Origin: Candidatus Iainarchaeum sp.
GTDB lineage: Archaea; Iainarchaeota; Iainarchaeia; Iainarchaeales; UBA10219
Assembly: GCA_018304425.1 (NCBI GenBank)
Contig: JAGVWE010000002.1
Coordinates: 434,001-498,000 of the forward strand
DNA: 64,000 bases
Direction of reading: 5' to 3'
This document shows positions 25,790-34,387 of this stretch, one piece after another (within the stretch, counting starts at the first letter, position 1; each line of letters opens with the position of its first letter). The notes under the pieces were generated by a model. That model saw nothing but the letters and a program-made list of their open reading frames with translations, had not been told where the DNA came from and did not search any database. The position numbers were made by a program, and so were the translations under genes.

Positions 25790-27031
25790 TCAGCCGCCCT
25801 TCTGCTCGATGAGGTCGAGTTTCGCCCGAACCTCGTTCAACTCGGTGTTAAGTTCCGCGTTCCGCAGGTCATAGGTCTGCTTGGAAACGACGTTCTTCGC
25901 GTAAAAGTCTTCCTGCAGTTTTTTCTTCAACAACAACAATTGCTGCTTTTTGCCGCGCAGGCCGGTTCTCCCCAGGAAAAACCGTATCTCCTTCACCGTA
26001 AGCAGGAGGATGTAGAAGATGAACAAGAGGGGGAAAAAATAGAAGACCGCGTTTTCCTTCACTACGTGCATCCAGTACCCTGAGGGCTTGAGGTTCAACC
26101 GCTTTTGCCCACTGTTTCCAGCCGCGTCCTTGGCCTCCACCCGTATCTCTACCAGTTCTTCCTCCGAAACCTCGGGAACGAACCGCGCCGAATAAATGCC
26201 CAGCCCCTCTCCCTTGAGGGAAAGCAACTGGTAATTGGCCGTGACGACGACCGAGGCATTGGTCACCGTGCCGCCATCCGGGTACGACAACTTGAGCTTG
26301 AGGCTGATGGCCTTGCCCACCTCGAATTCCTCCACTCTTGGCTCCAGCACGTCGACGAGGAGCGGCGTTTCCACTACTTCGAGGTCCACGGAGTTCTCGC
26401 CCCCGATTTCCTCGGGCATCGACTCGCGGATGGCCGTGACCTTCAGGTTCCAGCGCCCTGCCCTGGCCGCCGGCGGGATCTTGTAGGTCGTGGAATAGGT
26501 GCCATCTCCATTGTTGTTGAGCCGGATCTTCGCGCCCGCTGCATCCCAGGCATGCACGATTCCGTCAGTAACGGCCTTGCCGGCATCCGTGACCCGCACC
26601 GCCATGCCAACCGAGGAAGTCCTGGCATAGGCTCCCTGGCTCGGGCTCAAAAACGTCAGCACCAGGAACTCGGACTCACGCGTCGGGTTCACGATGACTT
26701 CCCTTCGCTCACTCGAGTTCAAATCGCTTACTTGCACGTCCCAGCTGCCCTTGGGGTCCAGCATGCTCACCTGTCGCGTGAACCGGAAGGCATTCGAGTC
26801 CGGGTCCAGGGGGATTTTCCGTTCAAACACCTGTTTTTCCCCGGACGCCGCGGAAACCGTCACCAGGCCGGAAGCGGTTCCCGTAACCAGCATCTCCTCG
26901 CCCTTGTAGAAGCTGTTCTTGTTCAGGGAAAAGGTGAGGGCCTGCACGCTCCCAGCCAGTAACAATAGACATGCCCAGGCAAGCAAGACCTTAGATTCCC
27001 TTCGAAAGCCGTTCACACCGTTCCCCGCCAT
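25790..27031 (-). CDS. Secreted Ig-like domain protein with C-terminal anchor and cytoplasmic coiled tail
   Basis: The 413-residue protein has a signal peptide (about 13-32), three or more beta-sandwich-like regions (about 33-310), a single membrane helix near residues 327-348 (FYFFPLLFIFYILLL) and a 65-residue basic/coiled cytoplasmic tail. The tail resembles SHOCT-like motifs, with FYAKNVVSKQTYDLRNAELN. The same architecture occurs in the protein at 30082-31941. ATG 27031 is about 27 nt from a TTTTATTG box. It leads a five-gene operon with glycosyltransferases, so it may be their substrate or a partner. Confidence 0.78.
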   Translation of the reverse strand: MAGNGVNGFRRESKVLLAWACLLLLAGSVQALTFSLNKNSFYKGEEMLVTGTASGLVTVSAASGEKQVFERKIPLDPDSNAFRFTRQVSMLDPKGSWDVQVSDLNSSERREVIVNPTRESEFLVLTFLSPSQGAYARTSSVGMAVRVTDAGKAVTDGIVHAWDAAGAKIRLNNNGDGTYSTTYKIPPAARAGRWNLKVTAIRESMPEEIGGENSVDLEVVETPLLVDVLEPRVEEFEVGKAISLKLKLSYPDGGTVTNASVVVTANYQLLSLKGEGLGIYSARFVPEVSEEELVEIRVEAKDAAGNSGQKRLNLKPSGYWMHVVKENAVFYFFPLLFIFYILLLTVKEIRFFLGRTGLRGKKQQLLLLKKKLQEDFYAKNVVSKQTYDLRNAELNTELNEVRAKLDLIEQKGG

Positions 27032-27097
27032 CCGCTCACTAATAGGACAATTCTACAATAAAAGCTTTGTGAGGGCCTTAAAGCCGATTAGCGGCCG

Positions 27098-27469
27098 CTA
27101 TTCCCGAGTAATGATTTCGAACACGATTTTGACGGCGATCGTCACCGCGGCCGGTGCAATCAGCAGGCCGAGGTTGATGAGCGTAACCCTCATGGCGAAG
27201 AAGGGGATTACGTCGATGCCGCCGGGAAAGGCCGTCAAGGCGGCCGTGGTCGAAAGCAATAGGGTCATGATGGCAACCAGGAAGTTGACGCGTTGCTCTT
27301 TCTTGATGGTGAACTGCCCCACCAGCAGGCCGAGCACGACCATGCCCAGCGAAAGCCCGATGCGCACGTCCAAGTGCACGAAGGGGTTGATGAAACCGCT
27401 GGCCAAGGCCAACAGGATGCCAAACAAGAACGCGAGCCGGCTGAGGTTCAACAAGTCATCCCGGTTCAT
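27098..27469 (-). CDS. Small four-helix membrane protein, unknown
   Basis: The 123-residue protein has four hydrophobic helices: LAFLFGILLALASGFINPF, IGLSLGMVVLGLLVGQF, FLVAIMTLLLSTTAALTAF and LGLLIAPAAVTIAVKIVF. I do not recognise the family. ATG 27469 is chosen because it lies 28.5 nt from the centre of TTTAAA 27495-27500; the longer frame would overlap the divergent nucleotidyltransferase. It shares that box with the divergent gene. Confidence 0.7.
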   Translation of the reverse strand: MNRDDLLNLSRLAFLFGILLALASGFINPFVHLDVRIGLSLGMVVLGLLVGQFTIKKEQRVNFLVAIMTLLLSTTAALTAFPGGIDVIPFFAMRVTLINLGLLIAPAAVTIAVKIVFEIITRE

Positions 27470-27494
27470 GGCAGTAATTGGGTGAAAACTATTA

Positions 27495-27500
27495 TTTAAA
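27495..27500. promoter_or_regulatory. Palindromic TTTAAA box between divergent genes
   Basis: The box is 28.5 nt from minus ATG 27469. On the plus strand it predicts transcription from about 27523, which favours ATG 27531 over ATG 27519 for the nucleotidyltransferase. Confidence 0.5.
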
Positions 27501-27530
27501 CCTATTCTCCCCTTTTGCATGGGTTCTTCC

Positions 27531-28241
27531 ATGGTTTCCCAGGAAATAACGCAGGCCGTCATCCTGGCCGCGGGCCTCGGCACCCGCATGCTTCCCCTCA
27601 CCAAGGTCATGCCCAAGGCCTTGCTTCCCCTTGGAATGAAACCCGCCATCCACTGGCTGGTCGAGGAATGCCTTTCTTCTGGTATCAAGGACCTCGTCAT
27701 CGTGGTTTCCGCGCATTCCCCCGTCAAAGACTATTTCCTGAAAGACCAGTGGCTGTACGACCACTTGCGGGACAAGAAGAGCCGGGCGGAACTGCGGGCG
27801 CTCAGGCAACTCGACCACTTCAAGGGCATCCGCTTCGCCGTCCAGGAGCCCCTGCTTGGCGAGGCACATGCCTTGTCCAAGGCCCTGCCCCTCCTCCGCA
27901 GAGGGCCCTTCGCGGTGTTGTTCTGCGACAACCTCTTCAAGGCCAGGGTGCCAGCCACCCTCCAAGTCACCCGCCTCTTTCAACGGCACCGCATGCACGT
28001 CAAGTCCAATGGCCGCTACGCCTTCGACTATTCCATTGCCGGCTTGCTCAAGGCCCTGCCCTTCCAGGAATTTTACCAGTCCTCCAAGCGAGGCATGGAC
28101 CTGGCCTGGGTCTTTGACCAGCTCCAGGAAGGCAGCCAATTCATTGAAAAATTCGTTGCCGGCAAGCGATACAACATCGGCAACCCCAAGCAATACGCCA
28201 GGGCTTTCAGCGTCTTTTCCAGGGAAAGCCCCGGGCCATAA
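27531..28241 (+). CDS. Sugar-1-phosphate nucleotidyltransferase (GalU-like)
   Basis: The 236-residue protein begins QAVILAAGLGTRMLPLTKVM, followed by PKALLPLGMKP, the nucleotide-binding signature of GalU-type UTP:glucose-1-phosphate uridylyltransferases; QEPLLGEAHALSKA is also GalU-like. The catalytic DD is FCDNLF, keeping one Asp. At about 236 residues it is shorter than typical GalU (about 290). ATG 27519 would add four residues but lies too close to the TATA box. It would supply UDP-sugars for the surrounding glycosyltransferases. Confidence 0.85.
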   Translation: MVSQEITQAVILAAGLGTRMLPLTKVMPKALLPLGMKPAIHWLVEECLSSGIKDLVIVVSAHSPVKDYFLKDQWLYDHLRDKKSRAELRALRQLDHFKGIRFAVQEPLLGEAHALSKALPLLRRGPFAVLFCDNLFKARVPATLQVTRLFQRHRMHVKSNGRYAFDYSIAGLLKALPFQEFYQSSKRGMDLAWVFDQLQEGSQFIEKFVAGKRYNIGNPKQYARAFSVFSRESPGP

Positions 28242-28249
28242 CCGCTTTA

Positions 28250-28257
28250 TTTATATA
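28250..28257 (+). promoter_or_regulatory. TATA box TTTATATA
   Basis: TTTATATA centred at 28253.5 predicts transcription near 28280, just upstream of ATG 28284. Confidence 0.55.
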
Positions 28258-28283
28258 CAACCATTAATCTATTGGTGGTTGGC

Positions 28284-29663
28284 ATGACTTCGGATGCGCC
28301 CGTCAAATCCCTTTTCAAGGTCCCAAACCAGCCGCCCGGAAAAGGCGAGAACCGGAAGCCCGGCCTCTTTGAAAGCATTACCTCCCTGTTGAGTTCCAAG
28401 CAACCCGAGACCATTGCCGACCTCGAAAAAAAAGTCGAACCCGCCGAGGAAATCCAGCGCGCAGTCGAGGAAGCCAAGCAGGCCGCGGAACCCTCCAAGC
28501 CCCACAAGCCCTTGTTCGGCTTGGTGGGCACAGTCATTCCAGAGAAAGTCGAATACGATTTGTTCACCGACGGCCCGTTCTCCGTGGACTACCCGGATTG
28601 GCCGAGGCTCAAGGAGCTTCCGGAGTCCTGCGTCGTGGCGGTGACCAACGGCGTTTTCACCATCGAACTCTCAGTCGAAGAAATGGAGCCCCTCACCTTT
28701 GCTACCTACATGAAGAAAATCATTTCAGGCGTGGAAGAACAGCTCAACGCCAAAATCCTGCAAAAAAGGGTGCTGCTGGATTCCGCCTACCTCGAATTCG
28801 TTCTCGTGCGGGACAACAAGCTGTGGCTCTACAAAGCCAAAATCGTTGAATGCAACCGGAGGTTTTACACGGTTTCCATCAACGGCCCCAAAAAAGAGTT
28901 TCCCGCCGTAAAACCAGTTGTGGACCACGTGCTTTCCTCGGTGATTGTTTACCGCTCCGGCAAGCCCGCCAACGTTCGCATCGAGGACATCCGTGACCTC
29001 AACGAAGCGGAACGCGAAAGCATTGAAGCCCAGATCAAGGAAGTGGAGACGGAACTCGCGGAAATGGAACTCCAGGGCGGCTACACCATTCAAGCCGAGG
29101 CCAAGGCCCTGAATGAACTCATCCCCATCGATGCCTCTCGGCTCCCGGCCAAAAAACCATTCAAGGGAAAAAATCCGCCAATCGTCTCCCCCAAGCCTGC
29201 GCCTTCCCCCCTTCCAGTGGCAAAACCAAAATCAACCCCGGCCGAGAAACCAGTGACACGCAGCCAGGCCCTGGTCCAAGAACCCCCTCTAGCGGTTCCG
29301 GCTTCGCTTCCCCTCTATGAGTCCCCTGAAATGAAGCACTTGGAGGAAGAGCTTTCCACCCTTGAAAAGGAGCATGCCCAGCTCCCCCCCGAGGCTGCAA
29401 CCGAGGCCCAAGCTGAGGCAAAGCCCGAACCCCCTTTGGCCAAGGTCCTTCCAGCCAAGGCCTTGAAAACCAAGGCATCCAAGCCCTTGCCTGTTGCGCC
29501 AGCCCAGCTTGCTTCGCCTGCTGCCCGAGCCCTGCCGCCCGCCCAACGGGAGAAACTTGAAAAAAAACTGGCCATGCTGGATGAGGCCCTGGAATTGGGT
29601 GTTATTTCTATGAAGTCTTACAAGGCCGGGCGCGCCGAAATCCTGGCCCTGTTGGCTCGCTAG
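28284..29663 (+). CDS. Cytosolic protein with SHOCT-like C-terminus, unknown function
   Basis: The 459-residue protein has no signal peptide or membrane helix. A folded region lies at about 90-245 (mixed beta/alpha, with FTIELSVEEMEPLTFATYMK and LAYLEFVLVR-like strands), preceded and followed by Pro/Ala/Lys-rich, probably disordered linkers. The end, KLAMLDEALELGVISMKSYK followed by AGRAEILALL, resembles SHOCT domains, short C-terminal oligomerisation modules. The start at ATG 28284 fits the TATA box; TTG 28272 is an alternative. I cannot assign a role; the tail recalls the cytoplasmic tails of the Ig-like proteins nearby. Confidence 0.68.
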   Translation: MTSDAPVKSLFKVPNQPPGKGENRKPGLFESITSLLSSKQPETIADLEKKVEPAEEIQRAVEEAKQAAEPSKPHKPLFGLVGTVIPEKVEYDLFTDGPFSVDYPDWPRLKELPESCVVAVTNGVFTIELSVEEMEPLTFATYMKKIISGVEEQLNAKILQKRVLLDSAYLEFVLVRDNKLWLYKAKIVECNRRFYTVSINGPKKEFPAVKPVVDHVLSSVIVYRSGKPANVRIEDIRDLNEAERESIEAQIKEVETELAEMELQGGYTIQAEAKALNELIPIDASRLPAKKPFKGKNPPIVSPKPAPSPLPVAKPKSTPAEKPVTRSQALVQEPPLAVPASLPLYESPEMKHLEEELSTLEKEHAQLPPEAATEAQAEAKPEPPLAKVLPAKALKTKASKPLPVAPAQLASPAARALPPAQREKLEKKLAMLDEALELGVISMKSYKAGRAEILALLAR

Positions 29664-29738
29664 CCGCCAAAAAACACAGATACCTTTATAAAAGGCAACA
29701 GTCATATCATAATAAGCATTTTTTGAGCAAGGGAAAGC

Positions 29739-30050
29739 ATGTCTGCAACCAAATTTTCTCTCGGGAAACAACACGACTTATTGCGGGACGCGCTCAAGGA
29801 CGTGAACGCGGAACTGTCCAGGCTCCAAATGGAGCGCCGCGACCTCGAAGACGAAATCAGGCGCTTGACCAACACCATCAAGGAAACCCAGGAAGAAGAG
29901 TTGCACCTCAAGGACGGCATGCGGAAAATGGCCCTCAAGGAAAAAGCCGTCGGCATGAAGCGCGAGCAGCTCAACAAGAAAATCCTCAAACTCAAGCAGA
30001 AAATCGGCAAAGTGCAGGCTTTGGGCGCCAAGATGTCCGAAGTCGAATAA
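29739..30050 (+). CDS. Small coiled-coil protein
   Basis: The 103-residue protein is almost entirely heptad-patterned, from about residue 12 to 98, with highly charged stretches such as SRLQMERRDLEDEIRRLTNT. It has no cysteine and no membrane segment. TTTATAAAA at 29685-29693 is the likely promoter, giving a leader of about 24 nt with a weak GGGAAAG before ATG 29739. The function is not recognisable; a structural or scaffold part linked to the coiled tails of neighbouring proteins is speculation. Confidence 0.65.
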   Translation: MSATKFSLGKQHDLLRDALKDVNAELSRLQMERRDLEDEIRRLTNTIKETQEEELHLKDGMRKMALKEKAVGMKREQLNKKILKLKQKIGKVQALGAKMSEVE

Positions 30051-30081
30051 AGCCGCCACACCCGGTCATTCACGTTTTCCT

Positions 30082-31941
30082 TCACTCTCTTTTGCGCGTG
30101 AGCCCCCGGATTTTTTCCAGAATGCTTGCCTGCTTCAAGACGTTAAGCCTTGCCTCGGCCTGGTCCAGCTCCGCATTGAGTTTTTCCGTCAACTGCAGGT
30201 ATTCCCGGTTCCCGATGAGCCGCTCATTGAAGTACTGTTCCTGCACCTTCTTCTTCGATTCCAGCAGGCTCTTCTTCTTCTTCTCTTCGAGCCGTATCCC
30301 GGCCAGGTTCATGGACCAATAGGCGGCGAACGCCACTAAGACGAGGACCATTAACCCCAGGCCCCCGAACTGCAGCGGGTTTTTCGCAACCAAGTACAGG
30401 GGCGAATAGCTCGGCCTGATTTTCAAGGCCACCTCACCACTGCCCATGTTGCCGTAAGCGTCCGTCACCGTGATTTTCGCTTCCAGCCCCTTCTCACCCT
30501 TCTTCGTAACAACCGTGGCATAGTGGTAAGCTCCATCCGCTTCCAACTTCGCGCTTACCACCCTTGAACCGAAATCCAGCAGCACCGTGGCTTTTTCCAC
30601 CGGCTTCTGGAAGGAATAATAGGCCTTGACCGTGAACTCAATGCGTTCCCCCAAGTCGTAAATGGCCTTGCTCGGCGAAACGATTTCCACGGTTATCGGC
30701 AACCGGTTCACCACGAGGTTCTTCGTGGAGGAACCACTGAATTGCACCGCATTCACGTCCTTCACGGCCCGCGCCGTGAACACCTGTTCGCCGACCGGGA
30801 AATCCAGTGGCAGCAGGTATTTCACGCCATAGTTGCCGGGCGAGAGCTCCAACGCCTTGACTGCCTTGTTCCCCGGCAGCAGCACCATTACTTCCGCCTT
30901 TTCCACCACGTCATTGTGGTGGTCGACTACCCGCACAATGAAATTAACTTCATTGCCCCGGTCATAGGCACGGGCAGTGGGCTCAATGAACTCGGCCTTC
31001 AGGAAGCCAACCCCCAACTCCTCAAGCACCTGAACGCGTTTCTCCACGAGGCCCTGGTTATTGCTGGTGTCACTGGCCTTCAACGAAACCAGCCACTCCC
31101 CCACCGGGTCAATGAGGCTGGTCCTCCGCTCAAAGGAAAAGTTCCCCTCGTCATCCGGGTTCAGCGTGGTCGAAAACACCGGGTTCCCTTCATGGACTAT
31201 TTCCAGTGTCACCGGGACCAACAGGGGCTGGCCCAACCTGGCCAGGGAACCCTTGACCTGGATGGTGTCCCCCAAGGCATACACGGCTGCATCCAGGGAC
31301 GCGGCCAGGTCCAGATAAGGTACGAGCCTTGCCGTGAACTCGGTTTCCCCCCGCACGGTGCGGACAAACGCTTCCACCTCCACGTTATAGGTGCCGGCCG
31401 CGGCGTTCGGCGGGATGACCGTGGAATTGCCGTACACGCCATCATCGGCTAGCAGGTCATTGTGGTCTCCATCGTCGAAGAGGTTCACCACGCCGAGGAA
31501 ATTCGGGCTCTTGGCTTTCACGTCGGCTCCCTTTGCCGGGTACAGGTCAGCCAACACCTTCGCCCTGATCACCATCTGCTCGCCGCGCAAAAAATTCTTG
31601 TCCTGGAAGTCAATCATGTCAACTGCCACGCTGCGCGGGAAGCAGTCATCGGGGCAGCTGGCATAGGCCTCGGTCTTCTCACAGATGCCGTTGCCACAGC
31701 AGCCCAGTTTCAGCGTTGGCACGCAGACCGAGCCAGGGGCACTGCCACTCGTGCAGTTATAGGTATAGCAGGCGTTTCCTCCATAGGTGCCGGTGCACTG
31801 CCCACAGTCATCCGCGCAGGTGCACTTGTTCTCGCCTTCCTCACACGAGTCGTTCCCACAGGTAGCTGCCTGTGCCATCCACACTGGCAGGGCCAGCAAG
31901 CAGGCAACGAAAAAAATCCGCGCGAACCTGCCCACAACCAT
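30082..31941 (-). CDS. Surface protein: cysteine-rich head, Ig-like repeats, membrane anchor, coiled tail
   Basis: The 619-residue protein has a signal peptide (VACLLALPVWMAQA), a cysteine-rich segment (about 26-95) with CGNDSCEEGENKCTCADDCG and CGNGICEKTEAYASCPDDC units, then several Ig-like domains (about 105-510), one membrane helix (about 525-548) and a cytoplasmic Lys/Glu-rich coiled tail to the C-terminus. The CGNxxCE...CPxDC units recur in the 1131-residue protein at 38752. The tail NERLIGNREYLQLTEKLNAE parallels that of 25790-27031. Probably an envelope adhesin or signalling receptor without a known ligand. Confidence 0.78.
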   Translation of the reverse strand: MVVGRFARIFFVACLLALPVWMAQAATCGNDSCEEGENKCTCADDCGQCTGTYGGNACYTYNCTSGSAPGSVCVPTLKLGCCGNGICEKTEAYASCPDDCFPRSVAVDMIDFQDKNFLRGEQMVIRAKVLADLYPAKGADVKAKSPNFLGVVNLFDDGDHNDLLADDGVYGNSTVIPPNAAAGTYNVEVEAFVRTVRGETEFTARLVPYLDLAASLDAAVYALGDTIQVKGSLARLGQPLLVPVTLEIVHEGNPVFSTTLNPDDEGNFSFERRTSLIDPVGEWLVSLKASDTSNNQGLVEKRVQVLEELGVGFLKAEFIEPTARAYDRGNEVNFIVRVVDHHNDVVEKAEVMVLLPGNKAVKALELSPGNYGVKYLLPLDFPVGEQVFTARAVKDVNAVQFSGSSTKNLVVNRLPITVEIVSPSKAIYDLGERIEFTVKAYYSFQKPVEKATVLLDFGSRVVSAKLEADGAYHYATVVTKKGEKGLEAKITVTDAYGNMGSGEVALKIRPSYSPLYLVAKNPLQFGGLGLMVLVLVAFAAYWSMNLAGIRLEEKKKKSLLESKKKVQEQYFNERLIGNREYLQLTEKLNAELDQAEARLNVLKQASILEKIRGLTRKRE

Positions 31942-31969
31942 TTCATCCCAGCCATCACGCGCGGCTGGC

Positions 31970-32764
31970 TTATTTCCAGCCGGCGATTTCTTCCCTTACT
32001 TCCTTTGAAAGCTCAATCGACACGCCCTTGCCTGAAACCAGTTTGAAGGGAACCAGTTGCTTGACGTGGTCACAGCACCGCATCTTTAGGATCTCCAGGC
32101 TGCGCTCGCGCCGGTTCCCAACCAGCTTGTTATACAATACGATTACGCCATCCGACAGGAACTCCTCGATGCCGCTCCGCGAATAAACCCCGGGGTCGGA
32201 AGTCGTTTCACTGATGATGTAGTTCACGGAATCGTATTTTTCCAGCATCTCGAACATGTACCGGATGTAGTAGCGGTAGTTTTCCACGTTGCCCATGAAG
32301 GCAACCGACAACGCCGAAAGCGAGTCAATGATGATTCGGTCCGGCGTGAACGGCAACTGGATTTCCTGCACCTCCACCAGCAAGTCCCCCTTCCGTTCGG
32401 CAAGAAAGGCTTCCACGCTCCGCGCAATCTTGAAGGGGTCGCTGCGGATGAGGGCGAACTTGTTCTCCTTTTCCAGCTTGTCCATGTCCCAATTGAAGTT
32501 CTCCAGCATGTGCTTGCGCAGTTTGGAGGCCTGCTCCTCGAAGGTTATGTAGACCGCACGCTCGCCTTCCAGGATGCTGTGGTACACCGAATCCATGCAG
32601 AACGTGCTCTTGCCGGCCCCGCAGCCGCCAGCCACCATCAGGGTGGAACCGCGTTCAACGCCGCCCTTTTCCAGGAGCTTGTCAAAATTATCAATCCGCA
32701 TGGGCAGCAACTCCTTCCGCGGCGTGATTTTTTCTTCGCCCTTGAACTTTATTCCGAACGGCAT
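31970..32764 (-). CDS. KaiC-like RecA-fold ATPase
   Basis: The 264-residue single-domain protein has Walker A GGCGAGKST, then YITFEEQASKLRKHM, Walker B RIIIDSLSALSVAF and a C-terminal core strand region. It belongs to the KaiC/RadA-like ATPases found widely in archaea, often regulatory and next to motility or surface genes. ATG 32764 is preferred; an in-frame TTG at 32785 sits only 21 nt from the TATTTAA box. It lies directly upstream of the Ig-like surface protein on the same strand (28-nt gap), suggesting co-transcription. Confidence 0.88.
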   Translation of the reverse strand: MPFGIKFKGEEKITPRKELLPMRIDNFDKLLEKGGVERGSTLMVAGGCGAGKSTFCMDSVYHSILEGERAVYITFEEQASKLRKHMLENFNWDMDKLEKENKFALIRSDPFKIARSVEAFLAERKGDLLVEVQEIQLPFTPDRIIIDSLSALSVAFMGNVENYRYYIRYMFEMLEKYDSVNYIISETTSDPGVYSRSGIEEFLSDGVIVLYNKLVGNRRERSLEILKMRCCDHVKQLVPFKLVSGKGVSIELSKEVREEIAGWK

Positions 32765-32842
32765 GCCATCCCCCGGCTTTGCCAATAATTAGGCCAATCC
32801 AGTATTTAATTCAAACGCTCCGGTTTTACCCCCTTGATAGCC

Positions 32843-32851
32843 TTTTTATAT
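32843..32851 (+). promoter_or_regulatory. TATA box TTTTTATAT
   Basis: Centred at 32847, it is 26 nt upstream of ATG 32873 and decides the start of the lipoprotein gene against an upstream TTG at 32834. Confidence 0.55.
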
Positions 32852-32872
32852 TACCTCGCCCTACATACTTGC

Positions 32873-34273
32873 ATGCCTGCCTGCATGCGTCCCGCTCTCC
32901 CCCTGATTGTGCTTCTCTCCCTGCTGTTGTTCTTGAGCGGCTGTTCTCTGCCCAAACCAGACTTCCTCAAAGGCATCCTCGCGCCCAGCCAACCCGAAGA
33001 CTACTGCGCCAATTTCGTCTCCAAAGACGATTGCTACCTCCAAGTGGCCCAGGAAAACCAGGCCCCCGAGTTCTGCAAAAAAATCGTCGACCCCCCCAAA
33101 TCAGAGCAATGCCTGTTAGGCCTGGCGCTTTCCTCCAAGAACCGGGCCCTCTGCAACGTCTATTCCTCCGAACCAGGCAAGTGCCTCCGGCAACTCGCCC
33201 TTGCCACGAACGCAGTCGGCGTCTGCGCGGAAATAGAGGACCAGAACGTTTCCGACGACTGCTACCTCGCCATGGCAGCCAAGCTCTCCAACCCCACCAC
33301 CTGCCTGCTGGCCCGCAGCCCTGCCCTCAAGGCGGACTGCCTCTACATCCTGGCCCAGCAAACCAATTCCCCCCAGGCCTGCACCAACATCTTCGTGGAC
33401 GCAACCCGTTACAAGTGCCTGTTCGACCTTTCCCTGAAACTCGCGAACCCGGAGGTGTGCAAGGCCCTTGAAGCCACTTACTCCGTGGACGACTGCTGGA
33501 AGGGCCTGGCCCTCGCCAAAAAGGATTCGCTGGCCTGTGACCGGATTTCAGAGGAAACCATGCGGGACGCCTGCCACTATGAGGTGGGAGCGGTGTCCGG
33601 CGAAACCATTGCCCTCAAAAACGACCTGGCCCTGCTCTGCGCCAAGCTCCCGGAAAAAAGCCAGGCGGCGGCCTGCCAGTCCAGGCTCTCCGCTTACCAG
33701 ATAAGCGCGGACTTCTGCTCGGACATCGACTCCCAGCCCGAACGCGTGGAATGCCTGGACAAGCTCAACGCGTTCTTCGTTGACGCAAGCCTGTGCCCCG
33801 AATACCGCACGCGCGATGCCATGGACGCCTGCTTTGAATTCGTGGCCCTCCAGAAGTCGAGCCTCGAGACCTGCAAGCTCGTGGTGGACATTCCAAAAGA
33901 GCTGTCCTGCATCTACAAGCTCGCGGTCAAGGAAAAGAACCCCAAGCACTGCGCGGAAACCCACGTCACGGACTCCTTCGATTACCGGAACGAATGCTAC
34001 AAGGAGGTCGCATTCCTATCCAAGCAGCCACGCAACTGTGATTTCATCTACTTCCGCGAGAAACGCGCGGCCTGCCGCGCCGAGTTCGCGGTCCTCGACC
34101 AGAACTATGCCATCTGCAAGGAAATCCCCAACGAGGCCTTGTCCGACAGCAATGACCCCTTCTTCACGCGGGATTATTGCTTCAAGTCCGTGGTTGAAAC
34201 AATCCGGGACAAGAGCCTGTGCGACTTCATCCAGGACGCAAAGCGGAAGGAAGCCTGCCAAGCCGGCCAGTGA
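32873..34273 (+). CDS. Lipoprotein built of about 16 paired-cysteine helical repeats
   Basis: The 466-residue protein has a signal peptide and lipobox LLFLSGCS (lipidated Cys about residue 29), then roughly 16 repeats of about 25 residues. Each has two cysteines spaced about 9-14 apart, for example FCKKIVDPPKSEQC, LCNVYSSEPGKC and LCDFIQDAKRKEAC, with an A/L-rich stretch between pairs. About 32 cysteines in all imply a disulphide-stapled alpha-solenoid on the outer face of the membrane. I do not recognise a named family. A smaller relative with six repeats is encoded at 54859-55509. Confidence 0.75.
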   Translation: MPACMRPALPLIVLLSLLLFLSGCSLPKPDFLKGILAPSQPEDYCANFVSKDDCYLQVAQENQAPEFCKKIVDPPKSEQCLLGLALSSKNRALCNVYSSEPGKCLRQLALATNAVGVCAEIEDQNVSDDCYLAMAAKLSNPTTCLLARSPALKADCLYILAQQTNSPQACTNIFVDATRYKCLFDLSLKLANPEVCKALEATYSVDDCWKGLALAKKDSLACDRISEETMRDACHYEVGAVSGETIALKNDLALLCAKLPEKSQAAACQSRLSAYQISADFCSDIDSQPERVECLDKLNAFFVDASLCPEYRTRDAMDACFEFVALQKSSLETCKLVVDIPKELSCIYKLAVKEKNPKHCAETHVTDSFDYRNECYKEVAFLSKQPRNCDFIYFREKRAACRAEFAVLDQNYAICKEIPNEALSDSNDPFFTRDYCFKSVVETIRDKSLCDFIQDAKRKEACQAGQ

Positions 34274-34275
34274 AG

Positions 34276-34294
34276 CCTTGACGACTCGTCAAGG
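34276..34294 (+). terminator. Inverted repeat after the lipoprotein gene
   Basis: CCTTGAC and GTCAAGG form a 7-bp stem around GACTC directly after the stop codon, followed by TTTATT. It could be a transcription end or RNA-stabilising hairpin; the T-run is short. Confidence 0.35.
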
Positions 34295-34327
34295 TTTATT
34301 AACCAGTTAGCCCCTTTTATTGGATTC

Positions 34328-34366
34328 AAGGCAGCAGCCAAGGCAGCAGCCAAGGAAGTGGCTGCC
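34328..34366. repeat. Tandem 12-nt repeat upstream of the ABC gene
   Basis: AAGGCAGCAGCC occurs twice in tandem (34328-34351), then AAGGAAGTGGCTGCC, whose GGCTGCC can pair with the preceding GGCAGC. The stretch lies between the lipoprotein stop and the GTG of the ABC ATPase gene and could form a leader hairpin. Confidence 0.5.
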
Positions 34367-34387
34367 TAAGGGTATAAGGGTGAGGCC

